Shown here: positions 36,560 to 44,104 of the stretch, piece by piece
Numbering within the stretch: the stretch's first letter is position 1
How the letters are laid out: each line of letters opens with the position of its first letter
Assembly: GCA_040880025.1 (NCBI GenBank)
Contig: JBBDJD010000011.1
Location: forward strand, 124,001 to 188,000
DNA: 64,000 nucleotides
Direction of reading: 5' to 3'
Source of the DNA: RCIO01 sp040880025
Lineage (GTDB): Bacteria > Pseudomonadota > Alphaproteobacteria > Rhizobiales > Rhizobiaceae
The notes under the pieces: generated by a model
The model's database searches: none
What the model was told of the DNA's origin: nothing
What the model saw: the letters and a program-made list of their open reading frames with translations, nothing else
Position numbers and translations under genes: made by a program

Positions 36560-37174
36560 ATGAACTCACAAACGCGGGACGCGATCGAGTTCTGGTTCGA
36601 CTTCAGCTCGCCATATGCCTATTTTGCGTCGCTTTCGATCGAGGCCCTTGCCGTTCAGCACGGTCGCTCGGTGGCGTGGAACCCCTTCGCATTGGGCGCC
36701 GTCTTTAAGATCACCGGGATGCGCTCGCTCAGCGAAACGCCGATGCGAGGTGACTATGCCCGCCATGATTGGGCACGGCTCGCACGCCGGCACCGGGCTC
36801 CTTTCGTTCTTCCCCATGGCCATCCGCTTTCCACCGTGGCAGTCGCACGGGCATTTCTGTGGCTCCAAACAAGCAAGCCCGACCGGGCCGTACCTTTCGC
36901 GACCGAAGCCCTGTCACGCTATTTTGGGCGGGGGATCGACGTGGCCACTGGGGTTGAGATTGCGCGAGTCGCGGATGCAGTCGGACTCAATAGTATGGAA
37001 CTGAATGAGGCGATACAACGCACCGAATGGAAGGAGGCGTTCCACCGCCAGACCAATTGCGCGGTCGAGAAAGGCGTATTCGGATCGCCCTTCTTCTTCA
37101 TCGACGGGGAACCGTTCTGGGGGACAGATCGCATGGAAATGATGGACGCTTGGCTTACTGGCGGCGGCTGGTAG
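36560..37174 (+). CDS. 2-hydroxychromene-2-carboxylate isomerase family protein
   Basis: A 204-residue thioredoxin-fold protein of the DsbA-like kappa-class GST group. It begins with IEFWFDFSSPYAYFAS, which includes the SPYxY signature used by these enzymes to bind glutathione, and has GVFGSPFFFIDGEPFWGTDRM near the C terminus, the characteristic GxFGxPxF...xxFWGxDR motif. NahD-type enzymes isomerise hydroxychromene carboxylate during naphthalene breakdown; homologues also act in other aromatic pathways. It follows two coupled LysR genes and probably shares their transcript. Nearby aromatic catabolic genes are absent, so the substrate is uncertain. Confidence 0.92.
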   Translation: MNSQTRDAIEFWFDFSSPYAYFASLSIEALAVQHGRSVAWNPFALGAVFKITGMRSLSETPMRGDYARHDWARLARRHRAPFVLPHGHPLSTVAVARAFLWLQTSKPDRAVPFATEALSRYFGRGIDVATGVEIARVADAVGLNSMELNEAIQRTEWKEAFHRQTNCAVEKGVFGSPFFFIDGEPFWGTDRMEMMDAWLTGGGW

Positions 37175-37199
37175 GTACCCCATCGCATGCCGACCAGGA

Positions 37200-37622
37200 T
37201 CACGCGCTAGGGCGCCTGGCTACGACGAACATTGTTCCGAGAAACTCGGCACATGGCATCTTCTCCTCGCCACGCACACCGAACACGACCGCGCGCGTCA
37301 CCATGATCGTCCGGCCGCGCTTGATGACTTCCGCCTCGGCGCGAAGGTGATCCCCGACCGCCGGATTTATTAGGTTAATTTTGAACTCGATCGTTAGGAC
37401 GTCCTCGTCCTCCGAAATCAGCGAGATCGCTGCATAGCCTGCGGCCGTGTCGGCGATTGCCGACGTTACGCCCGCGTGAAAGTAGCCGCGCTGCTGAGTG
37501 TAGGTGGGAGCAAATTCCACCTCCAGGGTGCAGTGGCCATTCGACGCGGAACGCATCGTCACGCCGAGGTGATGCATCAGTCCCTGGCTATTGAAATTGG
37601 AGAGAACGTGCGGTGCAATCAC
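37200..37622 (-). CDS. PaaI-type hotdog thioesterase
   Basis: A 140-residue single-domain hotdog protein with a GTG start that overlaps the upstream stop by 4 bases. The segment QQRGYFHAGVTSAIADTAAGYAA contains the conserved HxGxxxxxxD active-site pattern, with HAG where HGG is usual. It is the last gene of a three-gene minus-strand unit with the monooxygenase and lumazine synthase genes. The family removes CoA from small acyl or aromatic thioesters; its link to riboflavin metabolism is not known. Confidence 0.87.
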   Translation of the reverse strand: MIAPHVLSNFNSQGLMHHLGVTMRSASNGHCTLEVEFAPTYTQQRGYFHAGVTSAIADTAAGYAAISLISEDEDVLTIEFKINLINPAVGDHLRAEAEVIKRGRTIMVTRAVVFGVRGEEKMPCAEFLGTMFVVARRPSA

Positions 37623-37963
37623 GAAGCTGAGCCCTTTCTATTGTCGATGGGTGACCTGTACTCGCGGAAGCTCCATGCTCTCTTTCGCTGCACAGAGCAG
37701 ATCTGCATTGAGTATTCCGAGAAGTAACGCTCAACACCCAGGCGCTTTGCGGCGATGTGGTCGGGATGGGTTCGCCACGAGTCCAGAGCATCATCCGACT
37801 CAAACTCGACAATCGTCACCTTCTCACCATCTTCGGCGAGAAAGCTCTTGTGTGAGAGATATCCAGGAAGCTCACGCACCAGCTCGCTGAGCGCCGCCGC
37901 GGTCGCGCGATAATCATCCGCGGACTCTGGTTTCAGCCGCGACCGGAAGATCGTTACAATCAT
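37619..37963 (-). CDS. antibiotic biosynthesis monooxygenase (ABM) family protein
   Basis: A 114-residue protein starting MIVTIFRSRLKPE, with the ABM/dimeric alpha-beta barrel layout; a longer in-frame start would run over the lumazine synthase gene. The segment PGYLSHKSFLAEDGEKVTIVEF is typical. Members include heme-degrading IsdG-like enzymes and cofactor-independent quinol monooxygenases, and some help reduce reactive carbonyls. Its ATG overlaps the lumazine synthase stop by 4 bases (ATGA) and its stop overlaps the thioesterase start, so all three are translationally coupled. Confidence 0.85.
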   Translation of the reverse strand: MIVTIFRSRLKPESADDYRATAAALSELVRELPGYLSHKSFLAEDGEKVTIVEFESDDALDSWRTHPDHIAAKRLGVERYFSEYSMQICSVQRKRAWSFREYRSPIDNRKGSAS

Positions 37964-38496
37964 CCCGCCACCAATCCATCTAGTGGCCTCGTTGCGGTCT
38001 GCGAGACTGCTACTGCGCGGACATGAGCCACATTGGCTATCGTCGCCACGCAAGCCGACGCGGCTTCCGTTCCTTTGATGAACATATGACTCATGAAGAA
38101 AGACTCGTGGGTTTCGTGGTCGTGGAACTGCTGAGGGGTGAGGACCGCCGACAGAACTGGAACCTCCGTGTCGAGCTGAATCCGGATGAGCGCGTCGATT
38201 ACCGCTCCGGCAACAAACTCGTGACGATAGATGCCACCGTCGACGATAAAACCCGCAGCAACGATCGCGTCATAGCGCCCGCTGCGAGCGAGCAACTTGG
38301 CGTGAAGCGGAATTTCGAAAGCGCCGGGCACCTCGAAAAAGTCGATCTGGGCGGGCGCAACGCCCGCGCGCTCGATTTCCGAGACGAAGGATATTCTACA
38401 CTGATCGACGATTACCTTGTGCCAGCAGGATTGCACGAAAGCGATCCGCGCCTCGGCGAGTTGAGCCGACAATGGTTCAGCAATCGCTTTTTCCAT
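37960..38496 (-). CDS. ribH2: 6,7-dimethyl-8-ribityllumazine synthase, type II
   Basis: A 178-residue protein with a close match to Brucella RibH2, the second lumazine synthase. Key blocks are FFEVPGAFEIPLHAKLLAR, VDGGIYRHEFVA and VPVLSAVLTPQQFH, which form the substrate pockets. It should condense 5-amino-6-ribitylaminouracil with 3,4-dihydroxybutanone 4-phosphate to make the riboflavin precursor lumazine. RibH2 forms decamers and in Brucella is linked to infection rather than basal riboflavin supply, from family knowledge. No FMN riboswitch was recognised upstream. The coding start is at 38496 with AAGGTGA nearby. Confidence 0.95.
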   Translation of the reverse strand: MEKAIAEPLSAQLAEARIAFVQSCWHKVIVDQCRISFVSEIERAGVAPAQIDFFEVPGAFEIPLHAKLLARSGRYDAIVAAGFIVDGGIYRHEFVAGAVIDALIRIQLDTEVPVLSAVLTPQQFHDHETHESFFMSHMFIKGTEAASACVATIANVAHVRAVAVSQTATRPLDGLVAG

Positions 38497-38527
38497 TTCA
38501 ATTTCACCTTCAAAAACGACAAAGCAC

Positions 38528-38562
38528 CCTAGCGGCTGCCCGAGAGGTGGGCGGCCGCTAGG
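38528..38562 (-). terminator. strong hairpin between small membrane ORF and ribH2
   Basis: CCTAGCGGC at 38528-38536 pairs exactly with GCCGCTAGG at 38554-38562; adjacent bases extend the stem to about 14 pairs with one G-T wobble, closing a 7-base loop. It lies 11 bases past the small ORF stop and about 30 bases before ribH2. There is no clean U-tract, so it could be a terminator for the MFS unit or an attenuator for ribH2. Confidence 0.55.
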
Positions 38563-38572
38563 TCGCACGCGG

Positions 38573-38734
38573 TCAAAAGCACATCCGAAACAATGCGTGG
38601 CCACGAAATGCCAGCGCATGGGCATCCAGAAACCACGGCAGCCATAATGGAATGCTGACGGCCAGCGCTCCGCACGACGCCATCGCAATCAGGTCTCCGC
38701 GCGACACGGGTACTGCAAAATCTGTCATCCTCAT
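38573..38734 (-). CDS. 53-residue small hydrophobic protein
   Basis: A short ORF read as MRMTDFAVPVSRGDLIAMAS and onward, with one hydrophobic stretch (about residues 16-40, including ALAVSIPLWLPWFLDA). Its ATG overlaps the MFS stop by 4 bases (ATGA), and it ends just before a strong hairpin. The overlap and hydrophobic centre suggest a small membrane partner of the MFS permease, but no family is known to me. An alternative ATG two codons downstream is also possible. Confidence 0.55.
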   Translation of the reverse strand: MRMTDFAVPVSRGDLIAMASCGALAVSIPLWLPWFLDAHALAFRGHALFRMCF

Positions 38735-39966
38735 GCTGGTTGCCCATCCGATTGCAGCCGGTCGCGGCTATGAATTGGCCGCTCGTCGATCGGCCAGTGA
38801 AGGATCGCCGCGAACAAACCAAGCAGGACCACGCTCCACCAGATCAGATCGTAAGAGCCCGTCCGCGCGAACGCGAACCCGCCCATCCATGCGCCGAGGA
38901 AGCTCCCGACCTGATGCAAGAGGAAGACGATGCCCACCAACGTTCCCAGATAGCGAGGTCCGAAAATCTGCGCCACGATACCGGTGGTCAGCGGCACGGT
39001 CCCAAGCCAGGTGAAGCCCATAACGGCGCCGAAGATGATCGTGGTGATCGGCGTGATCGGGGTGAGAATGAACCACGCGGCCACGGTCGCGCGCGTCAGA
39101 TAGAGCACCGCAAGTATCTTCTTCTTGCTGTAGCGGTCGCCGAGCGCCCCGCATCCGAGCGTGCCAATAATGTTCGTCGCTCCGATCACCGCCAGCGCCG
39201 CGCCACCGACCCAAAGTCCCAGGTTTTTGTCGACGAGATAGGCCGGCAGATGCGTTGTGATAAATGCGAGCTGAAAGCCGCAGACAAAAAAGCCCAGGAC
39301 GAGCATGAGAAAGCCACCATGACTCATCGCCTCTTTGAGCGCTGCGCCCATCGATTGCTCTGGGCCCGTTTCCACGGTGCGGCCCGCCAGTTGCGGCGCC
39401 GCGACGCATATGATCGCTGCGATCCCGGCAAGCCCGAGGAATGCCCCGACCCAGCCGAGATTGCCAATCAGGCTAAGTGTGATCGGAACCGAGCAGAAAA
39501 TCCCGATCGAGCCTCCAACCGATGCTATCCCGAGCGCGCTCGACCGCCGCTCCGGCGGGAAATGGCGTCCGACCGCGCCAAGTACAACTGCGTATGAGGT
39601 GCAGCTAAGTCCGAGACCCAGCATGACGCCAAGACTTAGGTTGAACCCGAGCGAGCCTGTGCTCATTGCGGCAAAGATGAGCCCCCCGGTATATAGGATG
39701 CCGCCAATGAAGATCACGCGGCCACTCCCGAAGCGATCCGCCGCCATGCCAGCAAAGGGCTGGCCTAAGCCCCAAAGCAGGTTTTGCAGCGCGATGGCGA
39801 AGCCGAAGGCTTCGCGGCTGACAGCAGGCAGATCCTGCGTGATGGGGGCGAGGAACAAACCGAACGAATGCCGCATCCCCAGCGCAATGAAGACGACGAG
39901 CCCGCCGAAGACCAGTATGGTCCAGCCTTTGCGGCCGATCGAATATGAAACTGCGTCGGTTGCCAT
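38731..39966 (-). CDS. MFS transporter (OFA/MCT-like)
   Basis: A 411-residue permease with about twelve membrane helices. The ATG at 39966 (MATDAVSY) is chosen because a GGCGGA sequence lies just upstream, although an in-frame ATG at 39987 exists. It has the signature ALGMRHSFGLFLAPITQDLP, followed by REAFGFAIALQNLLWGLGQPFAG, typical of OFA/monocarboxylate porter-like carriers. The substrate is probably a small acid or drug. It is followed, with a 4-base overlap, by a 53-residue hydrophobic ORF. No frameshift is seen. Confidence 0.92.
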   Translation of the reverse strand: MATDAVSYSIGRKGWTILVFGGLVVFIALGMRHSFGLFLAPITQDLPAVSREAFGFAIALQNLLWGLGQPFAGMAADRFGSGRVIFIGGILYTGGLIFAAMSTGSLGFNLSLGVMLGLGLSCTSYAVVLGAVGRHFPPERRSSALGIASVGGSIGIFCSVPITLSLIGNLGWVGAFLGLAGIAAIICVAAPQLAGRTVETGPEQSMGAALKEAMSHGGFLMLVLGFFVCGFQLAFITTHLPAYLVDKNLGLWVGGAALAVIGATNIIGTLGCGALGDRYSKKKILAVLYLTRATVAAWFILTPITPITTIIFGAVMGFTWLGTVPLTTGIVAQIFGPRYLGTLVGIVFLLHQVGSFLGAWMGGFAFARTGSYDLIWWSVVLLGLFAAILHWPIDERPIHSRDRLQSDGQPA

Positions 39967-40629
39967 TCCGCCCTGCCTGAAAGCCATGTGGAGTATCGTT
40001 CAGTCGATTGTGCGCACTCGCCGGGGATACAAAGCGAGGTCCGGCGAGGGATCGCGTGAAGCGTGACCAAGCACTATTCGCGCCAGAACGGCCTCCGAGC
40101 CAACAGGAGGGCGTCTTACCTGGTAAGATGCATAGATCAGAGTTGCGGTCAGCCTGAGCAGATGGACTTGGTTGAACTGCGTGGCCGTCCATGTGCGGAG
40201 CAGCCGACGCTTGCCCATCTGAGTTTTAACTTCCTTCATCCTCGATCCTTGTCCGTCGCGTAAGACTCGCTCCTGGCTGTCAGTCCCGTCCAACGGACGG
40301 CTGCGCAGCTATTGCCAAGGCGACGCGCCGGGTCGAAAGCCTTCAACGGCTCACATCTAGCGTTTGAGCACCCCAAACCATTCACGCCAGTGAGGCAAAC
40401 GACCAATTCTCACCACCTCACGACTTGTCTTCATTCAGAGCGTGCGGACTCATTGGATTCGGCACGACAGCATTCCGCGGCCACGACAATTCGGGGCGGG
40501 CGTCGGTGAAACTTCTTTGCTCTCAAGTGAGCAACTGTGGTTTGCCGAGACCTGACGCAATCGGCAGGATCGTCATCCGGGTCTTCAACTTGCCGGCCTG
40601 TTGGATAGACGGACTGGGGGGGTGGCGTT
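39967..40629. other. intergenic region between divergent transporter units
   Basis: About 660 bases. A minus-strand frame at 40000-40293 with a possible start at 40239 might encode a basic 79-residue peptide upstream of the MFS gene, but the codon pattern is unconvincing. No tRNA, riboswitch or repeat was recognised. The divergent promoters of the MFS and DUF1127 genes should lie here. Confidence 0.4.
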
Positions 40630-40818
40630 ATGTCGGTCCTATTCCGGACGCGAGAGGAACGCCCTCGGAAGAGGTTGCCGAGCTTGTTGTCCGTTTGGCG
40701 CGAAAGGGCCAGGACGAGGTATCAGCTCGCCGTCATGCCCGAGCGTGATCTGAAGGATATCGGTTTGACCAAACCTGACGCCGCCAGAGAGGTGAGCAAG
40801 CCGTTTTGGAAAGAGTAG
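40630..40818 (+). CDS. DUF1127 micro-protein
   Basis: A 62-residue basic protein with the DUF1127 core YQLAVMPERDLKDIGLT near residues 31-47. It follows a G-rich stretch that can serve as ribosome binding site. It lies about 50 bases upstream of the YbfB/YjiJ MFS gene on the same strand. Like the DUF1127 gene at 33486 it sits next to an exporter gene, so the two may be duplicates of a regulatory arrangement. The known role of the family is RNA binding in small-RNA and phosphate regulation. Confidence 0.88.
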   Translation: MSVLFRTREERPRKRLPSLLSVWRERARTRYQLAVMPERDLKDIGLTKPDAAREVSKPFWKE

Positions 40819-40870
40819 CGGGACCGCCCGTCGCTTGCCAGATCATCTCAAAATGCAATGGCGTGTGCAG

Positions 40871-42103
40871 ATGACCAAGCCCAACACCGAGACACATGGG
40901 GACGAGGCTATTGCGTTAGCCCCGACATCTGGTGAAAATCGACAAGCCATCTTGAGAGTCGTCGCGCTCGCGATTGCACCCGCGATCGGACTCGGCATCG
41001 CGCGCTTCGCCTACGCACTGGTGCTGCCCGACATGCGGGCAGACCTTGGCTGGTCCTATTCGGATGCCGGCTGGATGAATACCACGAATGCTGCCGGCTA
41101 CCTTCTTGGAGCCTTATTGGCCTCGCGAGCGATTGCCACTGCGGGCGCTTTCCGAGTCATGGTGGTCGGCGTGTGGGCCTGCATCGCAGCACTCCTATTC
41201 TCCGCTGCAGTCCGCAACGGCGTGCTACTGAATGGCGGCCGCTTTTTTGCTGGGCTCGGCGGCGGCTTCGCCTTCGTCGCTGGCGGAGTGTTGGCGGCGG
41301 GCATCGCGCAACGCAATCCGGACCGCGCGGCTTTCCTGCTCGGTCTGTTCTATGCGGGTGCAGGTCTTGGCATTCTGTTGTCCGGCCTGAGCGCTCCCTA
41401 TGTACTGGAGCGGTATGGGCCGGGATCATGGAACATAGCGTGGGCGGCGCTCGCTGTCCTTTCTATGCCGCTCGCGATTGGACTACATCGAGCGCGAGGC
41501 GAGAGGGCGATCATTTGGTCGACCGCGCAAGTGAGGCCCAGCTATGGGAAAATGGGCTGGCTGCTCTGCGCCTATTTCTTCTTCGGCGCGGGCTACATCG
41601 TCTACATGACGTTTATGATCGCTTGGGTTCAGGGCACAGGTGGCAGCGTTGGCTTTCAGGCGCTTTTCTGGGCTGCAATCGGACTCGCGGTGATGGTTTC
41701 TCCCTGGCTTTGGGCTGGTGTCATAAAACGTCTGCTGCATGGCTATGCCTTTGCAGCCCTGGCGGCGGTCACCACGATCGGGTCGTCGCTGCCACTATTG
41801 TCCACCACCGTTCCGGTACTGTTGGCGTCGGCCGTCGTGTTCGGTAGCGCATTCTTTGCGGTGGTCGCGGCAACCACCGCTTTCGCTCGTCGGAACCTGC
41901 CGCAGGCGCAGTGGGCGGCCGGGATCGGCATGCTGACCGTGGCATTCGGGATCGGACAAATGCTCGGGCCGGTTGCCGTCGGCTTTCTCAATGACGTGAC
42001 AGAAGGGCTCACCAGTGGTTTGTTGGCATCAACCATCCTGCTTGTCGCTGCCGTCGTCATTGGTGGCATCCAGCGTGACTTTAAGCCTCCGAAAAAACGA
42101 TGA
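40871..42103 (+). CDS. MFS transporter, YbfB/YjiJ family
   Basis: A 410-residue permease with about twelve membrane helices and the subfamily features GLGIARFAYALVLPDMRADLGW and TNAAGYLLGALLASR. The start at 40871 is one of three in-frame candidates; none has a strong binding site, so the true start may be earlier. It resembles the protein at 30202 in topology and motifs, but not as a recent copy. It probably exports a small molecule. The DUF1127 gene immediately upstream may be co-transcribed. The next gene begins a defence cluster 100 bases downstream. Confidence 0.88.
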   Translation: MTKPNTETHGDEAIALAPTSGENRQAILRVVALAIAPAIGLGIARFAYALVLPDMRADLGWSYSDAGWMNTTNAAGYLLGALLASRAIATAGAFRVMVVGVWACIAALLFSAAVRNGVLLNGGRFFAGLGGGFAFVAGGVLAAGIAQRNPDRAAFLLGLFYAGAGLGILLSGLSAPYVLERYGPGSWNIAWAALAVLSMPLAIGLHRARGERAIIWSTAQVRPSYGKMGWLLCAYFFFGAGYIVYMTFMIAWVQGTGGSVGFQALFWAAIGLAVMVSPWLWAGVIKRLLHGYAFAALAAVTTIGSSLPLLSTTVPVLLASAVVFGSAFFAVVAATTAFARRNLPQAQWAAGIGMLTVAFGIGQMLGPVAVGFLNDVTEGLTSGLLASTILLVAAVVIGGIQRDFKPPKKR

Positions 42104-42202
42104 CTTCGGCGGCCCCAATCATCGCGACATGAATTCTATCCCTCCATGTCAAGAATTTGTTGATCGGCGCGATGATACCGTGGGATTGCGGGAGGCAATC
42201 TG

Positions 42203-43765
42203 ATGACGCTGATTGAACAACACATCTCCTATGCGGAACCCGAATTACGCCCTGTTCTGACCGAACTCAGATCAAGGATCATGCAACTGCACGCAGGAAT
42301 CGTGGAACGGGCGACGGCTGCCCAGCGGCTCGTCTATCTCGTTGACCGGATTTTCGCAGAAGTCAAAGTGCAGAAAAATCGCGTACTCGTGCGAGTCTTC
42401 GCAAATGACACTCCCGATCCCAAGCGGCTACTCCGCCACATTGACCATGCGGCCAAGAACGGCTGGCAGCACGACAAAGAGCTTCACATCGAAGACCTCT
42501 CGGCGCTTGAGGAAGGCATGCCCTTTATCGAAGCTTCGCTGCGGGTGTCGTTAGCGGGAAGTACCGACGAGCCCGTTCGGAGACTGCACCGACCCAGTTC
42601 GGCAACGCCGGTTCATGCGAAGGAGGAACTTGGAGATATGGCTGTACTGAACATTCCGGCAGCTCGCGTTCGTCAGGGCGAGCTGACGCTCTACACGACA
42701 GCGTTGAAGGTGAGCGATCTGATCCGACCAGGTTTCTATGCCGTCGAGACTCTCGATCCGGCGAACGATGACGACAAGGGCTATCAGCGACTACTAAACA
42801 AAGGCCGTGCGAAAAAACTTGCCGATTACGTGGTGAAAGGTCAGGACGCTCGTGACGCGTTCCTGCCCACGTCGGTCTTTCTGGCCACCGATAGGACTGT
42901 CCCTTTCGATCCCGCAACAAACACGATCTCGATCGATATTCGTGAGGTCGGCCCCTTCAACGTCGTGGACGGACAACATCGCCTGGAAGGACTTAAGGTT
43001 GCGGCGCAGAAGGATTCCAGAGTCCTCGAATTCGAGGTTCCTGTGAACATCGCTATCAACCTGCCGACCATCCATCAGATGTGTCATTTCCTGATCGTCA
43101 ACACGACACAGAAGAGCGTCGACAAATCAGTGGAGCAGCGCATTATCGCCCGACTGACCGATGCTCTCGACGTCGAGGACATGCCAAGCCTACCGAAGTG
43201 GATCCTGAACACCGTGGAGAAGGGTGAGGTCGAGAAAGCTGTTCGCTACGTCGATTACCTGAATGACCAGCCGGATTCTCCCTGGCATGGCCGAATCCGG
43301 AAGGCGAACGACGATTCTGGCACGGGCCGCATCAACCAGAGCAGTTTCGCGAAGTCGATCGTGAAATACGTGCTCACCGCCAACAATCCAATTACGGCGA
43401 TCAGGGATTTCGACAAGGAGAAGAAAATCTTCCTGAACTACTGGAAGGCGCTGGCGTCGACCCTGGACGACGGCGAATCCGAGACCCTCTACAAGTATGG
43501 CGGTGTCGAGCTGTTCTGCCAGTTTTCGATACCTTTCTTCATGAAACTCCAGACTGGCGGCAATTATCAGGTGGGCACCATGGAATCCCTGCTACAGGCC
43601 TGTTTCGACAATCTGGAAGGCGAATATGCAGGCGTCGGACACCCCGAATGGTGGCGCACCGGAGGCCAGGCAGGCCGTCTCAATTCTGGCGCGCTGCGGC
43701 TTGTGGCGCAGGAGATGACGCGCGCGCTCAACAGCGCCTCAATGGCGGAAACGATCCAGATATGA
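42203..43765 (+). CDS. DUF5655-DGQHR domain fusion protein (DndB-like)
   Basis: A 520-residue protein with a GGGAGGC binding site. The N-terminal domain (about 1-120, with YLVDRIFAEVKVQKNRVLV) matches DUF5655. The larger domain (about 146-510) holds the DGQHR signature FNVVDGQHRLEGLKVA at about residues 250-265, as in DndB, the regulator of DNA phosphorothioation loci, and in other DGQHR proteins that act in DNA-modification-linked defence. No dndCDE genes are present. An internal ATG at 42638, in frame and preceded by AGGAGG, could yield the DGQHR domain alone. It overlaps the GIY-YIG gene by 4 bases (ATGA). Confidence 0.88.
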   Translation: MTLIEQHISYAEPELRPVLTELRSRIMQLHAGIVERATAAQRLVYLVDRIFAEVKVQKNRVLVRVFANDTPDPKRLLRHIDHAAKNGWQHDKELHIEDLSALEEGMPFIEASLRVSLAGSTDEPVRRLHRPSSATPVHAKEELGDMAVLNIPAARVRQGELTLYTTALKVSDLIRPGFYAVETLDPANDDDKGYQRLLNKGRAKKLADYVVKGQDARDAFLPTSVFLATDRTVPFDPATNTISIDIREVGPFNVVDGQHRLEGLKVAAQKDSRVLEFEVPVNIAINLPTIHQMCHFLIVNTTQKSVDKSVEQRIIARLTDALDVEDMPSLPKWILNTVEKGEVEKAVRYVDYLNDQPDSPWHGRIRKANDDSGTGRINQSSFAKSIVKYVLTANNPITAIRDFDKEKKIFLNYWKALASTLDDGESETLYKYGGVELFCQFSIPFFMKLQTGGNYQVGTMESLLQACFDNLEGEYAGVGHPEWWRTGGQAGRLNSGALRLVAQEMTRALNSASMAETIQI

Positions 43766-44100
43766 AAGTCTGCGATCTGACTCCACGGCCGGTGGCCAAG
43801 GAGCCATTTAGACGCGCCCAGATACGTTTCGTAAGCGAGAAGGCTGGCTGCTACGTGCTCGCCACCTTCGAAGAGGACATCCTATATGTCGGGCTAGCCA
43901 GCAATCTCCGCCGGAGATTTGGTCAGCACCTTGACACGCCGGAGAAAGTTGCGGCCACAGACAATGGACGAGCCGTCTGGTTTTTCTGGCTGGAATGCGC
44001 GGACTTGGAGAAGGTGGAGCGCACATGGCTGAACAGCCATGCCATCGTTCACGGAGTGTGGCCTGTTCTGAACAAGGTCTATTCGCCCACAGCGATCTGA
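43762..44100 (+). CDS. GIY-YIG nuclease domain protein
   Basis: A 112-residue single-domain protein with a GIY-YIG-type fold: GCYVLATFEEDILYVGLASN at about residues 29-48, where GCYV and LYVG replace the canonical GIY and YIG, followed by the Arg of LRRRFGQH and a Glu in the later helix. These nucleases cut DNA with one metal ion, and single-domain members occur in restriction and repair. The gene overlaps the DGQHR gene by 4 bases, so they form one translational unit. Its stop lies only 4 bases from the stop of the convergent type III-associated gene at 44105. Confidence 0.88.
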   Translation: MKVCDLTPRPVAKEPFRRAQIRFVSEKAGCYVLATFEEDILYVGLASNLRRRFGQHLDTPEKVAATDNGRAVWFFWLECADLEKVERTWLNSHAIVHGVWPVLNKVYSPTAI

Positions 44101-44104
44101 CCCG

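Noticed and set aside
38497..38730. FMN riboswitch upstream of ribH2
   Set aside because: The conserved FMN-element sequence blocks were not found; the region is filled by a small ORF and a simple hairpin.
40000..40293. Minus-strand 97-residue ORF upstream of the OFA-type MFS gene
   Set aside because: No recognisable domain and unconvincing composition; an internal start near 40239 has only a weak binding site.
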